From contig NZ_JAHXBG010000022.1 in NCBI RefSeq assembly GCF_020103725.1, positions 1 to 64,000 on the forward strand: 64,000 bases of DNA, written 5' to 3'. Shown piece by piece: positions 33,948 through 45,846 of the stretch (the stretch's first letter is position 1; each line of letters starts with the position of its first letter). Origin of the DNA: Hyalangium gracile (GTDB taxonomy: Bacteria; Myxococcota; Myxococcia; Myxococcales; Myxococcaceae). The notes beneath the pieces were generated by a model that had not been told where the DNA came from, searched no databases, and saw only the letters and a program-made list of their open reading frames with translations. A program made the position numbers and the translations under genes.

Positions 33948-34676
33948 CTACTTGGTGGGGTGTGACTTCTGGGACTCGCCGGAGCCCAGCTTCTTCGGCT
34001 CGTGGCCGTGGCCCACCGAGTGCGGCGTCTTGAGCTGCACCAGGCCCTCGCCGATGCGCGTGTGGGCCTCCTTGTGCACGTGGTGCGGCTGCTCCGAGCC
34101 CTCGCGCTTGTTCCACGGATCCGACGGGTGCGACACCGCCGGGCCCTTCAGCAGCTTGGGGATGTCGTAGACGAAGCCCTGCCGGTTGTACTCGGGCTTG
34201 GTGTGCTCGTAGGTGTCCATGCGGATGGCGTCCTTGGGGCACGCCTCCACGCACAGGCCGCAGACGATGCACCGCAGCTCGTCGATGACGAACTGGGTCG
34301 GGAACTTCTCGATGACGCGCGACTCGCCATCCTTGGCGTCGTGCTCGTACTCGCCCGCCTCGATGTAGATGCACTGCGCCGGGCAGATCGTCGCGCACAT
34401 GTAGCAGGCCACGCAGCGCGGCTTGCCGTCATCTCGAGGCACCAGGCGGTGCAGCCCTCGGTAGCCCGGAGGGTAGGGGATCTTCTCCTCCGGGTACTCG
34501 ACGGTGGTGATGAGGCTGGTGCCCTTGCGGTCTATCACCTGCGTGTTCGTGTCCCGCGTTCCGAAGAGGTTCCGGAAGAAGTGACGCGCGGTGATGCCCA
34601 GGCCCTTGAGAAGCTCCGGGAGGTAGGCCCGCTCGCGGACATCCGTGCGGGGATCTTGGGTCGCCTTGTAGGCCAT
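33948..34676 (-). CDS. nuoI: NADH-quinone oxidoreductase subunit I
   Basis: 242 residues. Two [4Fe-4S] motifs are intact: [15 protein letters not shown] and [15 protein letters not shown], the N6a/N6b clusters that pass electrons from NuoG to NuoB. The N-terminal amphipathic segment ([20 protein letters not shown]) packs on the membrane arm. The protein is longer than typical NuoI (about 160-180) because of a C-terminal tail of about 60 residues with clustered histidines ([21 protein letters not shown]). It is last gene of the nuoCDGHI group and starts 36 bases after nuoH. Confidence 0.96.
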   Translation of the reverse strand: MAYKATQDPRTDVRERAYLPELLKGLGITARHFFRNLFGTRDTNTQVIDRKGTSLITTVEYPEEKIPYPPGYRGLHRLVPRDDGKPRCVACYMCATICPAQCIYIEAGEYEHDAKDGESRVIEKFPTQFVIDELRCIVCGLCVEACPKDAIRMDTYEHTKPEYNRQGFVYDIPKLLKGPAVSHPSDPWNKREGSEQPHHVHKEAHTRIGEGLVQLKTPHSVGHGHEPKKLGSGESQKSHPTK

Positions 34677-34712
34677 GGCCGTCCTTGTCTCGCTTCCTCG
34701 AAAGACTGATGC

Positions 34713-36209
34713 CTAATGCGTGGAGCCCGCGTGCGCCGCCGGCGCGTGCCCGCCCGCGTGAGAAGCCGCGTGGCCGTGGGGCAGCGCGTGACCGTGCGCG
34801 GCGCCGGGCAGCCCGTGGGGATCATGTCCATGCCCCAGCGCCCCGTGCCCGTCCCCGTGGCCGTGGGTCGTCTCTCCGCTCTCCTTCCGAGAGAGCGTGA
34901 GCGCCACCAGGATGCCGATCTCCAGGATGCCGAACAGCGCCAACGAGCGCAGCGTCGGATCCCACAGCACCAGCGCGCCGCTGACGAACACGTTCACCAG
35001 TCCCACGGGCAGCAGCATCTTCCAGCCCAGCGTCTGGATCTGGTCGTAGCGGAAGCGCGGGAACGTCCAGCGGATGAGCAGCTGGATGAAGCAGAGCACC
35101 AGGACCTTGATCCAGAAGAAGGTGCCCAGCAGCGTGGCGTACACCAGCGGGTAGTCCTTGAGCTGGCTGGCCACCCACTCGCCGCCGAAGGGCAGGTGGT
35201 AGCCGCCGAAGAAGAGCGCCGCGGTGACGCCCGAGAGCACCACCACCTCCACGAACTCGGAGATCATGAAGAGGCCGAACTGCATGCCCGAGTACTCCAC
35301 GAAGTAGCCGATGATCTCGGACTCGCCCTCGGGCACGTCGAACGGGGCGCGCTTGGTCTCCGCGAAGGCCGCGGCGAAGAAGAGGATGAAGCCCAGCGGC
35401 TGCAGGAAGATGCCCCAGGCCGGCAGGCCGAAGTCGAAGCCCTGGCCCGCGGCGCCGCCCGTCCACTGCCACAGGTAGCGCGCCTGGCCGGAGGACTCGC
35501 CGCCCGTCTCCGCCGCCAGGTTGCCGACGATGGCCGGCAGCTGCACCGAGGAGAACGCCAGCATGATGCCCACCAGCGACAGGCCCAGCGCCACCTCGTA
35601 GGAGATCATCTGCGAGGAGGCGCGCACGCCGCCCAGCAGGGCGAACTTGTTGTTGGAGGCCCAGCCCGCCAGCGCCGTGCCGTACACCGCCAGCGAGGCG
35701 ATGGCGAACAGGTAGAGCAGGCCGAAGTCCGGGGTGGCCACCACCATGTCCACGTTGGCGCCCCACAGCGTGACGCTCGGGCCCGCCGGCACGATGGCGA
35801 ACAGGGCGAACACCGGCGCGAAGGCCAGCATGGGGCCCAGGTTGAAGAGGAACTTGTTGGCGTTCTCCGGGTGGAAGGCCTCCTTGGTCAGCATCTTCAA
35901 GGAGTCCGCCGCCACGAAGGGCAGGCCCGCCAGCGAGCGGTTCTTCAGGCCCGGCAGGGCGATGCGCGCGCGGTTGGGGCCGATGCGATCCTGCATCAGC
36001 GCGCTCCACTTGCGCTCGGCCAGCGTGAGCAGCGTGGCGATGATCATCACGAAGACGAGCATCAGGAAGAGGATGTTCGTCAGGCGGCTGGCGCCGGCGA
36101 ACCCGTGCTTCTCCGCGAGCCCGCCCACGGCGTAGGAGGCCAGCACCACGCCCGCGAGCAGGGCGATGATGAAGCCGATGGCGAAGAGGACTGTGATGAC
36201 GCGCTTCAT
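34713..36209 (-). CDS. nuoH: NADH-quinone oxidoreductase subunit H
   Basis: 498 residues. Core of about 430 residues with eight or more membrane helices. Conserved segments are DRIGPNRARI near the start, the quinone-site loop with FDVPEGESEIIGYFVEYSGM and the C-terminal WTFPRFRYDQIQTLGWK. The protein is extended by a C-terminal tail of about 50 residues made mostly of His, Gly and Ala (HGHGDGHGALGHGHDPHG and onward), which is not part of the usual subunit. The ATG follows the nuoG stop with no gap. It forms the proton-linking heel of complex I. Confidence 0.96.
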   Translation of the reverse strand: MKRVITVLFAIGFIIALLAGVVLASYAVGGLAEKHGFAGASRLTNILFLMLVFVMIIATLLTLAERKWSALMQDRIGPNRARIALPGLKNRSLAGLPFVAADSLKMLTKEAFHPENANKFLFNLGPMLAFAPVFALFAIVPAGPSVTLWGANVDMVVATPDFGLLYLFAIASLAVYGTALAGWASNNKFALLGGVRASSQMISYEVALGLSLVGIMLAFSSVQLPAIVGNLAAETGGESSGQARYLWQWTGGAAGQGFDFGLPAWGIFLQPLGFILFFAAAFAETKRAPFDVPEGESEIIGYFVEYSGMQFGLFMISEFVEVVVLSGVTAALFFGGYHLPFGGEWVASQLKDYPLVYATLLGTFFWIKVLVLCFIQLLIRWTFPRFRYDQIQTLGWKMLLPVGLVNVFVSGALVLWDPTLRSLALFGILEIGILVALTLSRKESGETTHGHGDGHGALGHGHDPHGLPGAAHGHALPHGHAASHAGGHAPAAHAGSTH

Positions 36210-38089
<1,880 letters not shown>

Positions 38090-38093
<4 letters not shown>

Positions 38094-39346
38094 TGCTCGA
38101 CCTCGCCGCCGATCATGTTGATCATGTCAAAGGTGGGGATGAGGTCCGCCAGCATCTTCCCCTCGATGATGTGAGGGATGGCGGAGAGGATGGGGAAGCC
38201 CGGCGCGCGGACGTGGACCTTGTAGGGCCGGCCGCCGCCGTCGCTCACCAGGTACCAGCCCAGCTCGCCGTTGGACGCCTCGGTGCTGTCGTACACCTCG
38301 CCCGGGGGCACGGGGATGCCCTCCATCACCAGCTTGAAGTGCGACATGACGCCCTCGATGGTGCCGTACACCTCGGGCTTGGGCGGCAGCGCGATGCGCC
38401 AGTCGTCCACGATGATGGGGCCCGCCGGCAGCTTCTGGAGCGCCTGGCGGATGATGCGGTCGGACTGCTTCAGCTCCTCCAGCCGCATGATGTAGCGATC
38501 GTAGTTGTCGCCGTGCTCGCCCACCGGCACGTCGAAGTCCAGCTGATCATAGACCCAGTAGGGCCGCGCCTTGCGGATGTCGTAGTCCACGCCGCTGGCG
38601 CGCAGGCACGGGCCGGTGTAGCCGAAGTCCAGCGCGTCCTCGGCCGAGAGGATGCCGGTGCCCTTCATGCGGTCCACGAAGATGCGGTTCTTCATCAGCA
38701 GCCCCTCGACCTCCACGAGGAGCTCCTGGATCTTGTCCAGCGACTTGATCGTCTTGGGGATCCACCCCTCGGGCAGATCGCGGTTGAGCCCGCCCACGCG
38801 GCCGTAGCTGGTGGTGAGCCGGGCGCCCGTCAGCTCCGTCACCCGGTCCATGATGAGCTCACGGCCCTCGATGGAGTAGAGGAACGGCGCGAAGCCACCC
38901 AGCTCCAGCGCCGTGGCGCCCACGCACGTGAGGTGATCGTGCATGCGGTGCAGCTCGGAGGCGATGACGCGGATGAACCTGGCGCGCTCGGGGATCTCCA
39001 GGCCGATGAGCTTCTCCACGGCGTTGAGGAACCCGAAGTTGTTCATCATCGCCGAGTTGTAGTTGAGCCGGTCCGTGTACGGCAGGCACTGCGTCCACGT
39101 GACGTTCTCGCAGCTCTTCTGGAAGCCTCGGTGGAGGAAGCCGATCTCCGGGTCCGCCTTGACGATCGTCTCTCCCTCCAGCTCCACCTTCATGCGCACG
39201 GTGCCGTGCATGGCCGGGTGGGAGGGGCCCATGTTGATGTACATCCGCTTGGTCTGGAGGTGGGCCTCCAGCTCCGACTCATGGGCGTACGCGTCGGTGT
39301 CCGGGTTGGGAACGGCGGGCTGCGGATGCTTGGAGGGGTCCGACAT
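38090..39346 (-). CDS. nuoD: NADH-quinone oxidoreductase subunit D
   Basis: 418 residues, normal length. The quinone-binding histidine motif is NMGPSHPAMHGTVRM at about residue 37. Further NuoD segments are GFLHRGFQKSCENVTWTQCL, YGRVGGLNRDLPEGW and the C-terminal HIIEGKMLADLIPTFDMINM, with the terminal Asp conserved. It lies 15 bases after nuoC and overlaps nuoG by four bases, indicating one transcript. Together with nuoB and nuoC it forms the quinone-reducing module. Confidence 0.97.
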
Positions 39347-39361
39347 GAAGTCCTCGCGAAC

Positions 39362-39895
39362 TCAGGAGAGGCCGCTGGTGCCAGGGCCGCGGAAGATGTC
39401 CTTGATGGGGCGCTCGGGGATCAGCGGCTGCCTGTCGCGCAGGGCGTAGTCCTTGCGCAGCGGGTGGCCCTGGAACTCGTCGTACAGGAGGATCCGGCGC
39501 AGATCCGGGTGGCCTACGAACTTGATGCCGTAGAAGTCGTAGGTGAGGCGCTCCCACCAGTTGGCGCCCTTGAAGAGAGGAACAAGCGAGGGCACCTCGG
39601 GATTCGACTCGGTGACGCGCACCTTCAGGCGCACGTGCTCATGCCGCGTGAGCGAGTAGAGGAAGTAGACCACCTCGAAGCGCGGATCGTTCTCGGCCAG
39701 GTGCAGCCGGTCCACCGCGTCGATGGAGACGAAGAGCTTGAAGTTCAGCTCGGGGTCGTTCTTCAGATACGCCACCACCTTCGGCAGGTGCTGGGCATGG
39801 ATGACGGACCAGGCGCCGCCAGCCCGGTCGACATAGCGCTCCGCGACCGCCTCCGGGAGGTGGGCGGAGACCCTGTCCAACGCGAATGTGCTCAA
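39362..39895 (-). CDS. nuoC: NADH-quinone oxidoreductase subunit C
   Basis: 177 residues from a TTG at 39895. Recognised by FKLFVSIDAVDRLHL, EVVYFLYSLTRHEHVRLKVR and the signature WWERLTYDFYGIKFVGHPDL, then RRILLYDEFQGHPLRKDY. No ATG or GTG lies in frame near the domain start; an ATG at 40132 would overlap the archease gene and add about 79 low-complexity residues, so it was not used. A GGGG lies five bases before the TTG. It is first gene of the nuoCDGHI group and is separated from nuoAB. Confidence 0.92.
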   Translation of the reverse strand: MSTFALDRVSAHLPEAVAERYVDRAGGAWSVIHAQHLPKVVAYLKNDPELNFKLFVSIDAVDRLHLAENDPRFEVVYFLYSLTRHEHVRLKVRVTESNPEVPSLVPLFKGANWWERLTYDFYGIKFVGHPDLRRILLYDEFQGHPLRKDYALRDRQPLIPERPIKDIFRGPGTSGLS

Positions 39896-40044
39896 GGGGG
39901 CCCCAATGGCAGAAGAATCCGCGGCTTTATAGGGACGAGGGCCCGGGGCGTCAACGTAAAACCCCCAACCATGTAGGGCACTTACGCGCGCTAGAAGTGT
40001 GGGTCCCCTGGGACGCCAGCACCGGTGGAAGCGGCGGGAATGAC

Positions 40045-40464
40045 TCACAGGGTGAGCGCGAGGGTGGCGCGGAAGCCGTCCTCGTGCTCGTGGATCTCCA
40101 GCCCGTGGCACGTGGCCGACTTCACCGGCCACTCGAGCATCAGCGGCTGGAAGCCCCGGATGCGCGCGCGCAGGCTGCGCTCGGACAGCTCATCCACCAG
40201 GAACCAGGCGTAGACCTTGCCCGTGGACCCCCATCGCGCCAGCAGCGCGTTGAGCCAGTCCACCATGAGGGAGTGGGTGTCCGCGGACTCCAGGGTGAGC
40301 AGCTCCTCCTGCCCGTCGAGCGGCACGTCCCACGGCGCCTCGCCCAGCAGCACTTCCGCCAGGGCGTACCCGGCCTCCTCGAACAGCTCGGGGAGATCGG
40401 CGCCTTCGATGGGGAGCTGGACCTCGGGGGGGTGAGACTCGAACGACTGGGGGCTCGTCTCCAT
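40045..40464 (-). CDS. Archease-family protein
   Basis: 139 residues from the ATG at 40464, supported by GGGGAGG. Recognised by DLPELFEEAGYALAEVLLGE, THSLMVDWLNALLARW and the C-terminal VKSATCHGLEI...GFRATLALTL. Archease activates the RNA ligase RtcB through acidic metal-binding residues. The usual N-terminal HTAD motif reads HPPE here, so the family aspartate is Glu and two neighbours are Pro. No rtcB is adjacent; a possible rtcB remnant lies at 32294. The gene interrupts the nuo cluster. Confidence 0.78.
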   Translation of the reverse strand: METSPQSFESHPPEVQLPIEGADLPELFEEAGYALAEVLLGEAPWDVPLDGQEELLTLESADTHSLMVDWLNALLARWGSTGKVYAWFLVDELSERSLRARIRGFQPLMLEWPVKSATCHGLEIHEHEDGFRATLALTL

Positions 40465-40551
40465 GGGGGCCTCCCCGGGGTAGGGGGATATCACCAAAGG
40501 TGGGGCCGCGCGGGGGTGGGGGCAATGAGAGGGAGAGCGTTCGCCGGGGGC

Positions 40552-41826
40552 TCAGGCGGCGGCGGAGGTGTCGCCGGGCAGGAGGGCGCCACGGGGCTCG
40601 GGGATGAAGAGGGCCACGGGCAGGCTCTTTCCGGGCACCATGGCGGCAGGGGCCTCGCGCCACTGGAAGGCCTCGCCTGCCTGCTCGTGCGTGGCGCGGG
40701 AGACGAGCACGGGCGTGCCCACCGTCTTGGTGAGGCGCTCGATGCGGCTGGCCAGGTTCACCGTGTCTCCGATGGCCGTGTACTCCATGCGCCGCGAGGC
40801 GGAGCCGATGTTGCCCAGCACCACCGGGCCGGTGTGCACGCCCACGCCCATGCGCAGCCCCGGCTCGCCCCGAGCCTCGCGCTCGGCGTTGACGGCCTCC
40901 AGCTCGCGCACCATGTCCAGCGCGCACTGCACGCCCTGGCGGGCGTGGGCCGCATCCGCGATGGGCGCGCCGAAGTACACCATCAGCGCGTCCCCGATGA
41001 ACTTGTCCAGGGTGCCGCCGTGGCGGAACACCACCTCCACCATGCGCCCGTAGTACTCGTTGAGGATGGCCACCACCTGCTGTGGCGGCAGCCGCTCGCT
41101 CAGGGCGGTGAAGTCCCGGATGTCCGCGAAGAGCACCGTCACCTCGCGCAGCTCTCCCACCGTCTTCGAGATGGCCAGATCCTGCAGGCGCTCGGCCACG
41201 GCGGGGGAGAAGTAGCGGCCGAGCCGGGCGCGCTTGAGCTCCTCGCGCGTCACCGCCGTCAGCAGCGCGCGGATGCGCACCAGCAGCTGCGAGGCTCCTC
41301 CCGCGCTCGCCGCCAGCACCACCACCGCGGTGATCTGCGCCCCGACGGAGATGTCCGCCAGCGCCTGCAGCCGCACCTCCGCCAGCGACGCCGTCACGGT
41401 GACGATCACCGTCACCAGCCGGCGCAGCGTCAGGGCCGACAGGAGCACCAGCGTGACGTAGATGCCCAGCGTGAAGCCCGCCACGCCGCCCGGAGACGGC
41501 GACAGCGGCAGCGACAGCGACTGGAGCCAGAAGATCGCCGGCACATCCACCACGGCCAGCATCAGCCCCGCCCACTGCGTCAGCCACCGGGAGCGGTAGA
41601 CGCCCACCATCGCCACGGCCGTGGCCGCCCAGTACGCGGCGAAGGGCGTGATGTAGATGGCCCAGTCGGCCAGCCCGCGCAGGAGGCCCAGGTAGAGGGT
41701 GATGCCGAAGATGGCCGTCACCGCCAGGAAGCGCACCCACGACAGGCGCACGGCGTTGCGCACGCGCTCCGCATCCAGCGCGCGCGTCAGGCTCTCGTCC
41801 GTGCTCTGTCCCGAGACTTCCTTCAT
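40552..41826 (-). CDS. Membrane-anchored class III adenylate/guanylate cyclase
   Basis: 424 residues from the ATG at 41826 (an ATG at 41901 would add 25 unlikely residues). About six membrane helices fill residues 30-190 ([19 protein letters not shown] onward), followed by a linker and a cyclase domain at about 230-400. Metal aspartates lie in [12 protein letters not shown] and [12 protein letters not shown], and [14 protein letters not shown] has both the Asn and Arg needed for catalysis. It should therefore be active, unlike the CHASE2 protein at 27681. The Lys in LDKFIGD suggests ATP as substrate. Confidence 0.9.
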   Translation of the reverse strand: MKEVSGQSTDESLTRALDAERVRNAVRLSWVRFLAVTAIFGITLYLGLLRGLADWAIYITPFAAYWAATAVAMVGVYRSRWLTQWAGLMLAVVDVPAIFWLQSLSLPLSPSPGGVAGFTLGIYVTLVLLSALTLRRLVTVIVTVTASLAEVRLQALADISVGAQITAVVVLAASAGGASQLLVRIRALLTAVTREELKRARLGRYFSPAVAERLQDLAISKTVGELREVTVLFADIRDFTALSERLPPQQVVAILNEYYGRMVEVVFRHGGTLDKFIGDALMVYFGAPIADAAHARQGVQCALDMVRELEAVNAEREARGEPGLRMGVGVHTGPVVLGNIGSASRRMEYTAIGDTVNLASRIERLTKTVGTPVLVSRATHEQAGEAFQWREAPAAMVPGKSLPVALFIPEPRGALLPGDTSAAA

Positions 41827-42026
41827 GCGCCGGGCTGCCCCACGCTCTGTGTGTAACGCGGTTGCACACTCTGGCATGGGTCCCGTGCCCGTGCACCTCA
41901 CTGGCAGCGAGGGCCGGCTCGCCTGCCAGCGCAGGAAGTTTCTCGGAGGTAACCGGGTGGGTAGGGTGAGGTAGGCAGCCAGGCGTGGCGGGGCGGAGGT
42001 TTTTCGGGTAGAGGCCGCGCGTCGCC

Positions 42027-44032
42027 ATGTCCGCGCCCGCTGCTCCCAGTCGCCTGCGTTGGTTGCTCCGCCTCGTCCTGCTGGGCGCCGGGCTGGGGCT
42101 CGCGCTCTTCGGGCTGGAGACGGAGCGGCTGCTCAGCGCCGGGGTGGTGGGCGTGGGCATCGACGTGCAGGGCCCCTATGCGGCGCTGATGGGCGCCATC
42201 CGCCCCCTGCTGCCGGGCCTGCTCGTCCGAGTGGCCCTCGTGTACGCGGTGGGGGGCGCCGCGCTGGCGCTCGTGGCGGGGGCGCTTGCCCGGGTGTGGG
42301 GGCCCACGGCGGTGCGGTGGGTGGTGCCGCACTGGCTCGTGCTGCTGGCGCTGCTGGCGTGGCACCGCGCCATTACCCGGCCCGCCCTCTTCGATGATCT
42401 GCCCGCGCTGCGGCCGGTGCTGGGCTGGCTCGTGGACCGAGGAGAGCCCTGGCACCCGTGGGTGGCCCTGGGGCTGTGGCTCGCGCTCCACCTGGGCCTG
42501 TACTTCTGGCGCGCGTACAAGAAGGAGCGCGTCATCTCCCTGGTCCTGTCCCTGTGGGCCCTGGGCGGGGTGGCGGTGCTCGCGGGGGATGGTTCCTCGC
42601 CCGGAAGGACACAGGCCGGCACCACCCGCTCGTCGTCATCATCGGCGTGGATGCGTTCCGCCCGGATCGGCTCCGAGCGCTCGGAGGCAGCGGCGAGGTG
42701 GCGCCGAACCTCGATCGCTTCGTGGCGGAGGACGCCACGCTCTTCACCCGCGCGTACACGCCCATCGCCCAGACGGAGCCCGCCTGGCGCTCCCTGCTCA
42801 CCGCGCGCTGGCCGCACCGCACGGGCGTGCGCTACTCGCTGGCCGCCGAGTCCCGCCACGTCAGCGCCCCCACCTTCGCCCAGCGCTTCGCGGAGGCCGG
42901 CTGGCGCACCGTGTTCGCCACGGACTGCTCGCGCTTCCACTTCGAGGGGCCGGACTCCGGCTTCACCACGCGCCTGCAGCCGCCCCGCGGCGCGGTGAAC
43001 TTCCTGCTGGAGAAGCTGCGCTACCGGGCCGTGGGCCTGTTCGCCGACAACCGGCTCGGCGCCGCGTGGCTGCCCGAGTTCATCGACAACCGCGCCCTGG
43101 CCGGCATCCATGATCCGGTGGGCTACGCGGAGCGGCTCTCCGAGCGGCTCGTCTCCGAGGCGGGCCAGGGGCCCACGCTGTTCGCCTTCCACGCCACGGC
43201 GGCGCACTTCCCGGGGGACCCCACCTATCCCTTCTACCGGCGCTTCGTGCCGCCCTCCGAGCCGCTCGAGCGCCGGCTGCGCATGCACTTCTCCCCGGTG
43301 GTGCCGGGCGCCGCAGGAGGCGCCGGGAGCTGGAGCCGCTCGGGCGCGGAGGGCCTCTATGACGAGCTGCTCGCGCAGGCGGACGCGCAGGTGGGCCAGC
43401 TCTTCGCCGCGCTGAGGAAGTCCGGGCGCTACGACGATGCGCTCATCCTCGTGCTCTCGGACCATGGCGAGAGCTTCCACGCGGACCGGCCGGAGCTGGC
43501 CGGAGCCACCTCCGTGCACGGCGCCCGGCTCTCGGAGGAGGAGAACCGCGTGCTGCTGGCGGTGAAGCTCCCGGGATGGAGCCGCGAGCTCGCCCAGGTG
43601 GACACGCTGGTGCGCCTCATCGACATCGGGCCCACGCTGCTGGAGCGGTTCGAGCTGCCGGCGCTGCCGGGCGACGTGGACGGCGTGTCGCTGATGCCGC
43701 TGCTGCGCGGAGAGCCCTTCCTGCCCTCGCCGCTGTACGCCGAGACGGGCTTCACCCACGTGAGCCCGGAGGTGTTCGATGCGGGCCACTGGCCGGGCGC
43801 CCCTCGGAGCTTCGACACCTACCGCATCCGCCCGGATGGCGTGGTGGAGGTGGAGGGCGCCGCGCACGAGGCCATGGTGCGCGAGAAGGATCGCGGCGCC
43901 TTCGACGGGCAGCGGTGGCTGGTGGATCGCCCCCGGGCCGATGGCACTGTCCAGCGCGCCTGCTCCGGCGAGTGCGAGCAGACCGCCGTGTTGTCTTCCT
44001 GGCTGGACGCTGTGCTGACGCGCGCCCCCTGA
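42027..44032 (+). pseudogene. Sulfatase-fold membrane protein, frame broken near 42588
   Basis: The region encodes one apparent protein in two frames. From ATG 42027 the first frame gives five membrane helices ([50 protein letters not shown]; and two more) up to about 42590. The second frame then gives GGWFLARKDTGRHHPLVVII and the whole catalytic domain to 44032. The frames join if one G is added to the run at 42584-42588. The 5-helix plus alkaline-phosphatase-fold layout matches LtaS/EptA-type transferases. This may be a real mutation, a sequencing error or programmed slippage. Confidence 0.6.
42458..44032 (+). CDS. Sulfatase / phosphoethanolamine-transferase-like catalytic domain (downstream frame)
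   Basis: The alkaline-phosphatase-superfamily domain is real from about base 42600; the residues before that in this frame are out-of-frame translation. Metal and catalytic elements are VVIIGVDAFRPDRL, PIAQTEPAWRSLLTARWPHR and VLSDHGESFHAD. At the formylglycine position of sulfatases (CxPxR) the residue is Thr (TEPAWR), as in Thr-nucleophile transferases of the LtaS/EptA type, so sulfate-ester hydrolysis is doubtful. Residues LYDELLAQADAQVGQLF and IGPTLLERFELP are typical of the family. See the broken-frame entry for the membrane part. Confidence 0.75.
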   Translation: MGGPGAVARAPPGPVLLARVQEGARHLPGPVPVGPGRGGGARGGWFLARKDTGRHHPLVVIIGVDAFRPDRLRALGGSGEVAPNLDRFVAEDATLFTRAYTPIAQTEPAWRSLLTARWPHRTGVRYSLAAESRHVSAPTFAQRFAEAGWRTVFATDCSRFHFEGPDSGFTTRLQPPRGAVNFLLEKLRYRAVGLFADNRLGAAWLPEFIDNRALAGIHDPVGYAERLSERLVSEAGQGPTLFAFHATAAHFPGDPTYPFYRRFVPPSEPLERRLRMHFSPVVPGAAGGAGSWSRSGAEGLYDELLAQADAQVGQLFAALRKSGRYDDALILVLSDHGESFHADRPELAGATSVHGARLSEEENRVLLAVKLPGWSRELAQVDTLVRLIDIGPTLLERFELPALPGDVDGVSLMPLLRGEPFLPSPLYAETGFTHVSPEVFDAGHWPGAPRSFDTYRIRPDGVVEVEGAAHEAMVREKDRGAFDGQRWLVDRPRADGTVQRACSGECEQTAVLSSWLDAVLTRAP

Positions 44033-44058
44033 CACCGGCTGGAGTAGGGTGCGGCGCC

Positions 44059-44529
44059 ATGTCGACGACGAACACCCAGAGCCTTCAAGAGCGCTACGCC
44101 CCCCACAACGCCTGCTTCGGCTGCGGCCCCGCCAACGAGAAGGGCCTGCGCATCCGCAGCCTGCTGGAGGGAGAGCTCGTGGTCGCCGAGTGGACGCCCG
44201 CCGAGCACCACCAGGCCGTCCCCGGAGTGCTCAACGGGGGAATCATCGGCTCGCTGCTGGACTGTCACTGCAACTGGACGGCGGCCTACCACCTGATGAA
44301 GCAGAGCGGCCAGGAGTCGCCGCCGTGCACGGTGACGGCCGACTACAGCATCCAGCTCAAGCGCCCCACGCCCATGGGCCTGGTGCGCCTGGAGGCCCGG
44401 CCCGTGGAGCTGAAGGAGGACCGGGCCGTCATCGAAGGCAAGCTCACGGCGGGCGGCAAGGTGACCGCCCTGTGCCGGGGCACCTTCGTGGCCGTGAAGC
44501 CGGGCCACCCCGCCTACCACCGCTGGTAG
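44059..44529 (+). CDS. Hotdog-fold (PaaI-type) thioesterase-like protein
   Basis: 156 residues. The hotdog signature is HHQAVPGVLNGGIIGSLLDC, followed by ADYSIQLKRPTPMGLVRLEA and GKVTALCRGTFVAVKPG. The N-terminal CFGCGPANEKGLRI is the Cys motif common in this PaaI subgroup and may bind a metal. Relatives hydrolyse acyl-CoA; the substrate here is unknown. TAGGGT lies eight bases before the ATG and there is no clear ribosome binding site. Convergent with the response regulator, 18 bases apart. Confidence 0.85.
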   Translation: MSTTNTQSLQERYAPHNACFGCGPANEKGLRIRSLLEGELVVAEWTPAEHHQAVPGVLNGGIIGSLLDCHCNWTAAYHLMKQSGQESPPCTVTADYSIQLKRPTPMGLVRLEARPVELKEDRAVIEGKLTAGGKVTALCRGTFVAVKPGHPAYHRW

Positions 44530-44547
44530 CCCGGCGCGACGGCTCGC

Positions 44548-45057
44548 TCAGGCCGCCGGAGCGGGCGCCATGTCGGGGGTGAGGGTCTGCGCCAGCCGGC
44601 GTAGCTCATGGCCGTTGAACGGCTTGCGCAGCTCTCGCAGCTGCGGCAGGTCCCCGAACTCCTGGAGCACTTCCTCCCACGAGTAGTCGGAGTAGGCGGA
44701 GCAGAGCACCACCCGGAGCTCGGGCGCGATCTTCCGCAGGTGTCGCAGCGTCTGGATGCCGTTCCACCCGGGAGGCATCCGGTAGTCCAGGAACACCATC
44801 GAGTAGGGGCGGCCCGTGTTCATGGCGTGCTGCACCTTGGCGATGGCCTCCTGGCCCTGGAAGGCCGAGTCCAGCTCGAACATCGGACTGACGGGAGTGC
44901 TGATGGCCTGCGCCGCGCCGAAGAGCACCTCTTCCATGAGATCGAGATCGGCGCTCCGGTCGAGCCGCGGTGGACAGAGAATCCGCCGGAAGTCCCGATG
45001 GATCGCTTCGGAGTCATCAATGACGAGAATGCGTCTCGTGCTCTCGGAGCTGCTCAT
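44548..45057 (-). CDS. Single-domain response regulator with a long insertion
   Basis: 169 residues. A receiver domain with the acidic pair in ILVIDDSEAI, phosphoacceptor Asp in MVFLDYRMPPG, Ser/Thr-type switch in VVLCSAYSD and the conserved Lys in ELRKPFNG. Between the first helix and the third strand there is an extra segment of roughly 40 residues (RLDRSADLDLMEEVLFGAAQ and on), so it is longer than the usual 120. There is no output domain. GGAG precedes the ATG at 45057, and an AT-rich promoter lies about 62 bases upstream. The partner kinase is unknown. Confidence 0.87.
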   Translation of the reverse strand: MSSSESTRRILVIDDSEAIHRDFRRILCPPRLDRSADLDLMEEVLFGAAQAISTPVSPMFELDSAFQGQEAIAKVQHAMNTGRPYSMVFLDYRMPPGWNGIQTLRHLRKIAPELRVVLCSAYSDYSWEEVLQEFGDLPQLRELRKPFNGHELRRLAQTLTPDMAPAPAA

Positions 45058-45118
45058 GTCGACTCCTGGGCCGGAAGTCGGGGCCCCCCCATGACATGGG
45101 AACTGGAAAATTATTTCT

Positions 45119-45146
45119 ATAATATAAGGGAGACTCCTAATGTGCA
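45119..45146 (-). promoter_or_regulatory. AT-rich promoter for the response regulator
   Basis: On the minus strand TGCACA (45146-45141), a 16-base spacer and TATTAT (45124-45119) lie in a strikingly AT-rich patch (45105-45130) in a 70% G+C setting. It is between the nuoB terminator and the regulator start, so it must serve the regulator. Confidence 0.5.
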
Positions 45147-45194
45147 GCAGTGGCCACATTGAGGCGGAGCCGAAGGGGCAGGTGCTCCTGGCCG

Positions 45195-45243
45195 TAAAAA
45201 ACCGAAGGCCCCGGCACCTCCGATGGGGGAGGTACGCGGGGCC
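45195..45243 (-). terminator. Intrinsic terminator after nuoB
   Basis: On the minus strand GGCCCCG ... CGGGGCC encloses an inner CCTCC/GGAGG stem, followed by TTCGG and six T residues. This is the clearest rho-independent terminator in the window. It begins about 30 bases past the nuoB stop and ends the nuoAB transcript, separating it from the rest of the nuo genes. Confidence 0.85.
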
Positions 45244-45273
45244 CTGGGCTCACCCGGTATCGGGAGATGTGCG

Positions 45274-45840
<567 letters not shown>

Positions 45841-45846
45841 GTGTCC

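Noticed and set aside
39896-40132. N-terminal extension of nuoC to an upstream ATG
   Set aside because: It would overlap the archease gene, is low in complexity and is not part of known NuoC proteins.
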